From positions 1-11,495 of the forward strand of contig CABUNB010000055.1 of assembly GCA_902492755.1 (NCBI GenBank): DNA of 11,495 bases, in the 5' to 3' direction. Of the stretch, positions 6,073 to 11,495 are shown in pieces. Made by a program: the position numbers and the translations under genes. The notes below the pieces were generated by a model. That model was not told where the DNA came from, ran no database searches, and saw only the letters and a list, made by a program, of their open reading frames with translations. How positions within the stretch are numbered: position 1 is the stretch's first letter; every line of letters begins with the position of its first letter. Source of the DNA: an uncultured Collinsella sp. Lineage in GTDB: Bacteria > Actinomycetota > Coriobacteriia > Coriobacteriales > Coriobacteriaceae.

Positions 6073-6801
6073 ATGGGTTACATGCTCGAGACGCGTGGGC
6101 TCACCAAGCACTTCGGCCGCGGCGACCAGGCGCAGGACGCCGTGGCCGACGTGAGCCTTCATATCCGCGAGGGCGAGGTGTACGGGCTGCTCGGTCCCAA
6201 CGGCGCCGGCAAGTCGACAACGCTCAAGATGATCTGCGGGATGCTGCGGCCGACGGCCGGGGAGATCCTCTTTGCCGGGCACGCCTGGCGCCGCGAGGAC
6301 CTCTACGCAATCGGCAGCCTCATCGAGGAGGCGCCGCTCTACCCCAACCTCACCGCGCGCGAGAACCTGCGCGTGCGCACCACGCTGCTGGGCCTTCCCG
6401 AGAGCCGCATAGATGAGGTGCTCGCCGCCGTGGACCTCGCGGACACCGGGAAGAAGCGCGCCGGGCGCTTCTCGATGGGGATGCGGCAGCGCCTGGGGCT
6501 CGCGTTGGCGCTGATCGCCCGGCCACGCCTGCTCGTGCTCGACGAGCCCACCAACGGCCTCGACCCCATCGGCATCGAGGAACTGCGCGACCAGATCCGC
6601 GGCTTCGCGGCGGCGGGTACGACGGTGATCGTCTCGAGCCACATCCTCTCCGAGGTGCAGCAGATGGCAGACACCATCGGCATCATCTGCGGGGGGCGCC
6701 TTGCCTACGAGGATGCGCTTCGTCCCGGGCAGGACCTCGAGGAACTCTTCATGAGCTTCTGCCGGGAAGGGCGACGAGCGCGCGGGGAGGTGGCGGCATG
6801 A
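6073..6801 (+). CDS. LanF-type ABC transporter ATPase (lantibiotic immunity/resistance)
   Basis: This 242-residue protein is the ATP-hydrolysing subunit of an ABC exporter that removes antimicrobial peptides from the membrane (SpaF, NukF, BcrA, CprA family). Walker A GPNGAGKST is at residues 41-49, the signature FSMGMRQRLGLALA near 133-146, Walker B LLVLDEPTNGLDP at 153-165, and the switch His190 in VSSHILSE. In place of the usual Q-loop glutamine it has GSLIEEAPLYPNLTA (81-95), the E-loop variant characteristic of LanF proteins. ATG 6073 follows AAAGGA (6060-6065); a second ATG lies three codons downstream. Its stop overlaps the first permease start by 4 bp (ATGA), implying a tight operon. 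Very GC-rich codon use contrasts with the genes to the left. Confidence 0.9.
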   Translation: MGYMLETRGLTKHFGRGDQAQDAVADVSLHIREGEVYGLLGPNGAGKSTTLKMICGMLRPTAGEILFAGHAWRREDLYAIGSLIEEAPLYPNLTARENLRVRTTLLGLPESRIDEVLAAVDLADTGKKRAGRFSMGMRQRLGLALALIARPRLLVLDEPTNGLDPIGIEELRDQIRGFAAAGTTVIVSSHILSEVQQMADTIGIICGGRLAYEDALRPGQDLEELFMSFCREGRRARGEVAA

Positions 6802-7568
6802 CGGGCGAGAAAGGCGGCCTGCTCGCGGGCCTGCGCGCCGAGGCCCTGAAGTCGCGCCACGCGGCACCGGTTCGCCTGGCCGTGCTCATGGCGCTGCCGA
6901 TGCCGCTGCTCGGCGCGATGCCCTACCGGGGCGTGCAGATCTTTAGCGCGTGGAACTACTGGTACGCGCTCTTCCTGCCCGTGTCTCTATCGCTTGTGGT
7001 GGCGTGCGTCGCGCGGGCGGACGCTCGCACGCGGATGCGGGGGCTTCTGGGCCTGGGCTTCCCGCTCGGGCGAGCCTGGTGGGCCAAGGCGCTCTGGTGC
7101 CTCGCTCTTTGCACGCTCTCGAACCTCGTGGTCTTCGTCATCTACCTCGCGGGATCGGCGTTCTCCTCGCAGGGTCTCACGGCCGCGGGCACGCTCACGA
7201 TGCTCCTCTGCGCGCTCGCCAACACGGTGACCGCGGCGTGGATGATCCCCGCAGGGCTCTTCCTCACGGCGCGGCTCGGCATGCTCGCGGGCATCTTCTG
7301 CCCGCTCGCCGCGCAACTCGTAGGTGGGTTCGCCTGGTCGTTGGTGCCGCTGCCGCAGCTCTTTCCGCCGTCGGCGAACATGGTCATCCCCACGAGCTTC
7401 ATCCCCGTGCTGCCGAGCGGCGAGCCGCTCGCGGCGGACATGGCGCTCGGCGGGGCGCTCATGGCGGACGGCATGCTCACGCTGGCGGGCCTTGCGGTCT
7501 GCGCGCTCGCGTTCGCCGCGCTCACGGCGGCGGGCGCGGCCTGGTTCGCGCGCTCCGAGGAGAGGTGA
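6798..7568 (+). CDS. LanE-like ABC transporter permease
   Basis: This 256-residue protein is a membrane subunit of the exporter. About six hydrophobic segments are visible, roughly at residues 26-45, 56-72, 100-120, 130-152, 158-180 and 225-250, with an Ala/Gly/Leu-rich composition. Length and topology fit the MutE/EpiE/SpaE permeases of LanFEG transporters. A short N-terminal cytoplasmic helix (GLRAEALKSRHA) precedes the first segment, as in ABC-2 permeases of this group. The start overlaps the ATPase stop, and its own stop TGA overlaps the next start (TGATG at 7566-7570). Assignment to E rather than G is by gene order only. Confidence 0.8.
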   Translation: MTGEKGGLLAGLRAEALKSRHAAPVRLAVLMALPMPLLGAMPYRGVQIFSAWNYWYALFLPVSLSLVVACVARADARTRMRGLLGLGFPLGRAWWAKALWCLALCTLSNLVVFVIYLAGSAFSSQGLTAAGTLTMLLCALANTVTAAWMIPAGLFLTARLGMLAGIFCPLAAQLVGGFAWSLVPLPQLFPPSANMVIPTSFIPVLPSGEPLAADMALGGALMADGMLTLAGLAVCALAFAALTAAGAAWFARSEER

Positions 7569-8383
7569 TGGCCATGACACGACTCTCCGACCCGACGCCG
7601 CGCATGACTCTCCCGCGGGCCCTGCTCTCCGAGGCCCTGCGCCTGGCGCGCTCCCCGCTCGCGGCGGTGCACCTCGCCTGCGGCCTGGCGGCCGGTCTTG
7701 CCTGCGGCGAGTACTTCTCCGTAACCCGATGGGACCCGGCGCTGGGCGCGGACGCCTACGCCCAGTTCCTCGGCGCCCTCATGCCGCTCATGTCCGCCAT
7801 CGTCTGCGGGCTCGCCGTGGACGAGGAGCGCGCTGCCGGGCGCCTCACCAACCTCACGGCGGTCCCCTCGCGAGGGCGCGCCGTCGCGGCGAAGCTGCTC
7901 GCCCTTGCGGCGCTCGGCGCGGGCGCGCTGGCCGTGGCGCTCAGCGTGTTCGGGGGCGCGCTCGCCGTCGCCGGACGCCTGCCGCTCGGGCCCGCTCCGC
8001 TTGCGGCCGCCTGGGCGGGCATCGTGCTGGGCAGCTTGCCCCTCTACGCGCTGGGGCTCGGCGTGGCCCTGCGCCTCGGCCGCAACGCCGCCATCGGCGG
8101 CGGCGCGGCGGGGTCGCTCCTCGCGTTCTTCTCGGTGGGCGGACTTGCGCACGGCCTCATGACCGGCGAGCTCACCGGTGCCCTAGCGACGCCCCTGGGC
8201 TGGGTGCCGCTCGCCTGGCCCGCGCGCCTGGGGTCGCTCGGGGTGGAGGCCTTCATCGACGCCGCACGCGCGGCGGGCCCTCTCCTCACGACTGCGCTCG
8301 CTGGCCTCGCGCTCACCCTGGCAGCCGCCGCCGTCCTTCTCGCCTGGTTCTGCCGCTTCGAGGACGGGAGGGCAGATGCGTAG
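7568..8383 (+). CDS. LanG-like ABC transporter permease
   Basis: This 271-residue Ala/Leu/Gly-rich integral membrane protein is the second permease, expected to pair with the LanE-like subunit. About six hydrophobic segments are seen after an N-terminal amphipathic region (LPRALLSEALRLARS). The segment VDEERAAGRLTNLTAVPSRGRAVAAKLLAL, near residues 84-113, is the cytoplasmic coupling-loop pattern found in ABC-2 permeases, where a transporter gene family often shows an E..G..xxL motif. ATG 7568 is translationally coupled to the previous stop and follows AGGAG at 7558-7562; ATG 7574 is an alternative. Its stop lies inside the next gene, whose ATG is at 8376. Confidence 0.8.
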   Translation: MAMTRLSDPTPRMTLPRALLSEALRLARSPLAAVHLACGLAAGLACGEYFSVTRWDPALGADAYAQFLGALMPLMSAIVCGLAVDEERAAGRLTNLTAVPSRGRAVAAKLLALAALGAGALAVALSVFGGALAVAGRLPLGPAPLAAAWAGIVLGSLPLYALGLGVALRLGRNAAIGGGAAGSLLAFFSVGGLAHGLMTGELTGALATPLGWVPLAWPARLGSLGVEAFIDAARAAGPLLTTALAGLALTLAAAAVLLAWFCRFEDGRADA

Positions 8384-8779
8384 GAGGCCGCTCGCCGCCG
8401 TGCTCGCCCTCCTCTCCGCAGCGCTCGTCCTGGGCAGGAATGCCCTGCTCGACGCCGGCTGGGGGGGTCGGCGCTGCGCTCGATCGCCGACCGCGTGCTG
8501 CCCAACCTTGAGATCGCCATGTGGGCGCCCGCGCCTGAGCCCGGCAGCCACGCGAGCTTCTACGCCGACGCCACCGAGGCGGGGGCGAACTACGTCTACC
8601 TGGTGGACGCGGCGGACGACAGGGGCAATGTCCGAGAGCTCCAGCTCATCTTCTTCGGGCGGGAGTCGGACGGCGAGGGCTGGCTCGGGATCGAGGCGCG
8701 CGGCGGCTCGGGCGTGCGCTACCGCGCGTGCGAAGCGACTGAGGCGCCCGCAGCTGCGCGCGGGGCTCTGGACCGCTGA
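8376..8779 (+). pseudogene. YxeA-like membrane-anchored protein, broken by a frameshift at a G7 tract
   Basis: The first part (ATG 8376, GGGAGGG at 8366-8372) encodes a basic start and a hydrophobic anchor, RRRPLAAVLALLSAALVLGR. At seven consecutive G residues (8461-8467) the frame is lost; adding one G joins it to a second frame ending at 8779 for a protein of 134 residues. The restored C-terminal part, with NYVYLVDAADDRGNVRELQL, a central aromatic strand and a final RYRACEATEAPAAARGALD, fits the YxeA (DUF1093) pattern of small exported proteins. In B. subtilis yxeA follows the yxdJKLM transporter and two-component genes, a matching context. As written, only a 34-residue anchor plus unrelated sequence would be made. 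A sequencing error, true inactivation, or slippage-controlled phase variation are possible. Family call is moderate. Confidence 0.6.
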
Positions 8780-8797
8780 ATGCGGCGCTAGTACAAT
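8769..8797 (+). promoter_or_regulatory. Predicted promoter of the response regulator-kinase pair
   Basis: TGGACC (8769-8774) and TACAAT (8792-8797) are separated by 17 bp, with a start expected near 8804. It overlaps the end of the YxeA-like frame and gives the two-component genes a promoter independent of the transporter genes. AGGAGG at 8813-8818 follows, 6 bp before ATG 8825. Confidence 0.6.
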
Positions 8798-8824
8798 TCC
8801 GACGAGAGTTTCAGGAGGTCTAAC

Positions 8825-9487
8825 ATGGCGAGGATACTGGCAGTGGATGATGAACGGGCGATCCTCGACGCTCTCGCGCGCGTCCTCGGCCGCGACGGCC
8901 ATGAGGTCGTCAGGGAGGCGGACCCGACGGCGGTCCCGGGGATGGACCTCTCGCGCTTCGACCTCGTGCTCTGCGACGTCATGATGCCGGGGCTCGATGG
9001 CTTCGAGCTCGTGCGGCAGATCCGCCCGGACTTCGACGGGCCCATCGTCTTCCTGACCGCGCGCGTGGCCGAGGAGGACGCCGTGGCCGCCTACGGCCTG
9101 GGCGCCGACGACTACGTCCGCAAGCCCTTCGGGGCCGCGGAACTGCGCGCCAAGGTCGCGGCCCATCTACGCCGTGAGCGCCGGCCGCGCTCGCACGCCC
9201 TCTCCTTCGGGGAGGTGCGGATCGACCTCGGGGCGCGCGACCTCGCCGTGGGCGGCGAGACCGTGCCGCTCACTCCCACCGAGTACGCCATCTGCGAGTA
9301 CCTCGCGCGCCACCCCGGGCAGGTCATGAGCCGCGCGCAGATACGCGAGGCGGTGCTCGGCTGGGAGAGCGACGCCGACGACGCGGCCATATCCATGCAG
9401 GTCAGCCGCGCCCGGAGGAAACTCTCCGAGGCCGGCGCCGATCCGATCGCGACCGTCTGGGGGATGGGGTACAAGTGGCAGCTCTGA
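8825..9487 (+). CDS. OmpR/PhoB-family response regulator (LanR/CprR-like)
   Basis: This 220-residue cytoplasmic regulator has an N-terminal receiver domain (1-115) with the acidic pair Asp8-Asp9, the phosphoacceptor Asp51 in LVLCDVMMPG, Thr78 in VFLTAR and Lys100 in YVRKPFG. A C-terminal winged helix (about 125-220) shows LTPTEYAICEYLARHPGQV, then the recognition helix region DAAISMQVSRARRKL and WGMGYKW. All receiver active-site residues are intact. AGGAGG with 6-bp spacing fixes the start at ATG 8825. Neighbouring LanFEG-like genes suggest that it activates the transporter in response to a peptide, as SpaR, NisR and CprR do. It overlaps or abuts the kinase gene downstream. Confidence 0.92.
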   Translation: MARILAVDDERAILDALARVLGRDGHEVVREADPTAVPGMDLSRFDLVLCDVMMPGLDGFELVRQIRPDFDGPIVFLTARVAEEDAVAAYGLGADDYVRKPFGAAELRAKVAAHLRRERRPRSHALSFGEVRIDLGARDLAVGGETVPLTPTEYAICEYLARHPGQVMSRAQIREAVLGWESDADDAAISMQVSRARRKLSEAGADPIATVWGMGYKWQL

Positions 9488-9513
9488 GGACCGGGGCGCG
9501 AGGTCGCGGGGGC

Positions 9514-10911
9514 ATGCCGCTCTCCTTCGTCATCGCGCGCTACTTCGCCTACGCGTTCGCGGCGGTCGCCACGGCGTGGCTCGCCTCGTTCATGGCGCTC
9601 TCCGCGGCGATCAATGTGGGCTTCGTCTACGAGGCAAGCTGGGGGCCGGCCAATGCACGCGAGGTCGCGGAGGGCCTGGCACGCGACGGCGTCTGCGGGC
9701 AGCAGGACGTGCCGACGGCGTACCGCTACCTCATCCTGAACAAGGACGGATACGTGCTGATGACAGACCTCGAGGGCACGCGGCTCGAGGACGCGACGGA
9801 AATGGCCCGTACGGCACTCGCCGCGGATCCGGGCACAGTGGAGATCGAGGGCGGGGGCTCGGGCCTCACCTACGCCGCGTTCCCGCTCAAGGACGGCGGG
9901 GCATGCGCGCTCGTCAGCGAGTACCTGCCGCAGTGGGTCTCGCGCGATCTCGCCGGCCTGCTTCCCAACCCGCAGAACCTCATGCTCGTCGGCGCCACGG
10001 CGGGAAGCGCGCTCGCGCTCGCGCTCGTGGCGCGCCGCGCGAGCCGCGTGATCTCGCGCAAGATGGCGCCGCTCGCGGAGGCGGCGGGGCGCGTCGGCGC
10101 GGGGGAGCTCGACTTCGCGGTCGGCAGCACCAACGTGCGCGAGGTGAACGACGTCCTCGCCGCGATGGACGCCATGCGGGCCTCCCTCGCCGAGTCGCTC
10201 GAGGCCCGGTGGGCCGCGGAGCGGGGGCAGCGCGAGCAGATGGCGTCGCTCGCCCACGATCTCAAGACGCCGCTCACCGTGCTGCGCGCCAACGCCGACT
10301 TCGTGGCGGAGGAGCTGGAAGACGAGAAAGACGCCGACCTCGCGGCCGCCGCGCGCGACATAGCCGGCAGTGTCGAAAGGCTCGACGGCTACGTGCGCCT
10401 GCTCATCGAGGCCTCGCGCGGGTCCGGCGGGGCGGAGAGGGCCCCCATGCGGCCGGCCGAGCTCTGCGAGCAGGTCCTCGCCGAGGCCGCCCAGATCGCC
10501 CGGGCGCGAGGCGTGACGCTCGACGCAGCCACGGGCCCCGCTGTCGCGGGCGCGCCCGAGGCCCCACTCGACCGAACCACCCTGGCGCGAGCCGCCGCGA
10601 ACCTCGTGGCCAACGCCGCCGAGCACGCGCGCTCGCGCGTGGTGGTCTCCTGCGACGTCGCTGGTGGATACCTCGTCATCGAGGTCGCCGATGACGGACC
10701 GGGCTTTTCTCCCGCCGCCCTCGAACGCGGCTGCGAGCGCCTCTTCACAGACGACTCCTCTCGCTCCTCGCGCGACGGAGGCCGCCATTACGGGCTCGGC
10801 CTCCACGGCGCCTCCGAGGCCGCGAGCGCCCACGGGGGCTCCGTCTCGCTCGCCAACAGCCCCTCGGGCGGCGCGGTGGCCACCATCGCGGTCCCCCTGT
10901 GCGGGGCCTGA
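9514..10911 (+). CDS. LanK/CprK-like sensor histidine kinase
   Basis: This 465-residue membrane kinase has two transmembrane segments (about 10-35 and 157-173) enclosing an extracytoplasmic sensor of about 120 residues, a HAMP-like linker, a HisKA dimerisation helix with His248 in SLAHDLKTPLTVLRANADF, and an ATPase domain with Asn363/Asn367 in NLVANAAEH, DDGPGF (393-398) and HYGLGLHGA (425-433). The H-box and size match NisK, SpaK and CprK sensors of lantibiotics. Cys61 and Cys131 in the sensor could form a disulfide. The frame also allows GTG 9475, which would overlap the regulator gene by 13 bp; ATG 9514 is preferred because it starts the usual short basic-hydrophobic segment, though its ribosome site is weak. 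Its stop codon lies inside a hairpin at 10904-10923. Confidence 0.88.
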   Translation: MPLSFVIARYFAYAFAAVATAWLASFMALSAAINVGFVYEASWGPANAREVAEGLARDGVCGQQDVPTAYRYLILNKDGYVLMTDLEGTRLEDATEMARTALAADPGTVEIEGGGSGLTYAAFPLKDGGACALVSEYLPQWVSRDLAGLLPNPQNLMLVGATAGSALALALVARRASRVISRKMAPLAEAAGRVGAGELDFAVGSTNVREVNDVLAAMDAMRASLAESLEARWAAERGQREQMASLAHDLKTPLTVLRANADFVAEELEDEKDADLAAAARDIAGSVERLDGYVRLLIEASRGSGGAERAPMRPAELCEQVLAEAAQIARARGVTLDAATGPAVAGAPEAPLDRTTLARAAANLVANAAEHARSRVVVSCDVAGGYLVIEVADDGPGFSPAALERGCERLFTDDSSRSSRDGGRHYGLGLHGASEAASAHGGSVSLANSPSGGAVATIAVPLCGA

Positions 10912-10923
10912 CGAATCAGGCCC
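10904..10923. terminator. Hairpin between convergent genes
   Basis: GGGCCTGA (10904-10911) and TCAGGCCC (10916-10923) pair perfectly around a CGAA tetraloop. It contains the kinase stop codon and directly abuts the antitoxin-like gene's stop on the other strand (10924-10926). There is no T-tract on either side, so it may be a weak bidirectional terminator or an mRNA 3'-end stabiliser. Confidence 0.55.
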
Positions 10924-11118
10924 TCACACTGGCATACCTCGCAACCAAACGCTTCCCGGATAATTCATGAGGCCGTACTCGTATTCGAGCCTGCCTATCT
11001 CTGCGGCAAGCGCCTCCGTCATGTAGAAGGTTTTCGTGCGGCCCGTCGACTTCGCCAGGCGGTCGTACCTGTTCGCGAGGTCCTCGGGGGTTCTCAGGGC
11101 TGCGGTGGCGGTTGCCAT
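10924..11118 (-). CDS. Truncated RelB/DinJ-like ribbon-helix-helix antitoxin, orphan
   Basis: This 64-residue protein has the ribbon-helix-helix pattern of type II antitoxins: an N-terminal strand (TATAALRTP), a first helix EDLANRYDRLAKSTG, and a second helix FYMTEALAAEIGRLEYEYG. Such proteins bind DNA as dimers through the strand and use a C-terminal tail to neutralise a toxin. Here the likeness stops near residue 50, and the last 14 residues (NYPGSVWLRGMPV region) do not look like the charged toxin-binding tail usually seen. No toxin gene follows: the kinase gene converges directly. GGAGG is spaced 6 bp before ATG 11118, and an operator-like palindrome lies at 11139-11154, so DNA binding could persist. 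It may be a remnant of a deleted toxin-antitoxin pair or a solitary regulator. Confidence 0.65.
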   Translation of the reverse strand: MATATAALRTPEDLANRYDRLAKSTGRTKTFYMTEALAAEIGRLEYEYGLMNYPGSVWLRGMPV

Positions 11119-11138
11119 GATGCACCTCCCGGTTAGAT

Positions 11139-11154
11139 GTAATACGTGTATTAC
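11139..11154. promoter_or_regulatory. Palindromic operator of the antitoxin-like gene
   Basis: GTAATACGTGTATTAC has perfect 7-bp arms around a 2-bp centre and lies 20 bp before the antitoxin start codon, in the AT-rich promoter region. Ribbon-helix-helix antitoxins commonly repress their own promoters through such short palindromes. No convincing -10/-35 pair could be fixed. Confidence 0.65.
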
Positions 11155-11495
11155 TTTCTATCACATCACCCGAACCCCGCACCGGCGTACGGTCGTATCT
11201 GCTATTTTACCTTACATTTTGTCAACCGGCCCATGCTCGGCTTGTTCAGCCAGATTAAATCAACTGTTAAATCAATCCAGGCCTGTAGGGGGCGGTGGAA
11301 ATCTTTCGAGGACTGGGGGCGCCGTCCCTGGGTCGGCTCCTCGATGGCCGCGGCTGAATTCCCCTGCCATCGGCTGCGTGGGTTCCGGCACGGGGCTCTG
11401 GCGCTGCTCGAACTGGGCGCAAGACTCGGCTGTTGGTCGTACCGGACGGCATACGTTTTGAGACCGGCAAGCTGATGCCGGCTCGAGGACAGCGG
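11155..11495. other. Right-edge region without a recognisable gene
   Basis: About 340 bp with an AT-rich start and a GC-rich end. Open frames on both strands here have no recognisable protein motifs and no convincing ribosome sites. A 9-bp direct repeat TTAAATCAA occurs at 11255-11263 and 11267-11275. A gene fragment entering from the right cannot be excluded. Confidence 0.4.

Noticed and set aside
5977..6867. 296-codon - strand frame opposite the ATPase
   Set aside because: Shadow frame; the + strand shows all ABC ATPase motifs.
9112..10833. Long 573-codon - strand frame opposite the regulator and kinase
   Set aside because: GC-rich DNA keeps antisense frames open; the product is Arg/Gly/Ala-rich without motifs, and the + strand genes have complete catalytic motifs.
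11255..11275. TTAAATCAA direct repeat as a phage attachment or iteron site
   Set aside because: Only two 9-bp copies in AT-rich DNA; no integrase, tRNA end or replication gene nearby.
11146..11475. + strand frame at the right edge as a gene or transposase remnant
   Set aside because: No recognisable motif, no good ribosome site, and it overlaps the antitoxin operator.

Overview
The window looks like chromosomal DNA from a Gram-positive actinobacterium of the class Coriobacteriia, most likely Collinsella or a close relative. This is inferred from the moderately GC-rich backbone, the DegV, DUF1836 and NlpC/P60 protein styles, and a gene block (pgsA, then a GarA-like FHA protein, then an FtsR-like MerR protein) that matches a conserved actinobacterial neighbourhood. 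No rRNA, tRNA, CRISPR array or insertion sequence was found.

Positions 1-1790 hold a DUF1836 helix-turn-helix protein (+ strand) converging on a DegV-family lipid-binding protein (- strand), with a hairpin terminator between them. Both genes carry the same imperfectly shared 29-bp palindrome in their upstream regions (80-108 and 1754-1782), with 11-bp arms and a 7-bp spacer. This suggests one regulator, plausibly the DUF1836 protein itself, controls both.

Positions 1794-5741 are one probable minus-strand operon read from a sigma70-type promoter at 5713-5741: pgsA (GTG start), FHA protein, FtsR-like regulator, apt and a secreted NlpC/P60 hydrolase, ended by an intrinsic terminator at 1794-1836. 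It combines phospholipid synthesis, phosphothreonine signalling, division or cell-cycle regulation, purine salvage and wall remodelling.

Between about 5800 and 6070 lies a non-coding junction with a 13-bp long-range inverted repeat. Composition then rises sharply to very GC-rich DNA. From 6073 to 10911 sits a complete antimicrobial-peptide detoxification module on the + strand: a LanF-type ATPase with the family's E-loop, two LanE/LanG-like permeases, a YxeA-like membrane-anchored protein broken by a frameshift at a G7 tract, and, from its own promoter, an OmpR-type response regulator and a LanK-like histidine kinase. The layout resembles CprABC-CprKR, SpaFEG-SpaRK and YxdJKLM-YxeA. No lantibiotic precursor or modification gene is present, so it is probably a stand-alone sensing and resistance system acquired horizontally.

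The right end carries a short ribbon-helix-helix antitoxin-like gene (- strand) with a palindromic operator, apparently truncated and without a toxin partner, followed by about 340 bp with no recognisable gene.
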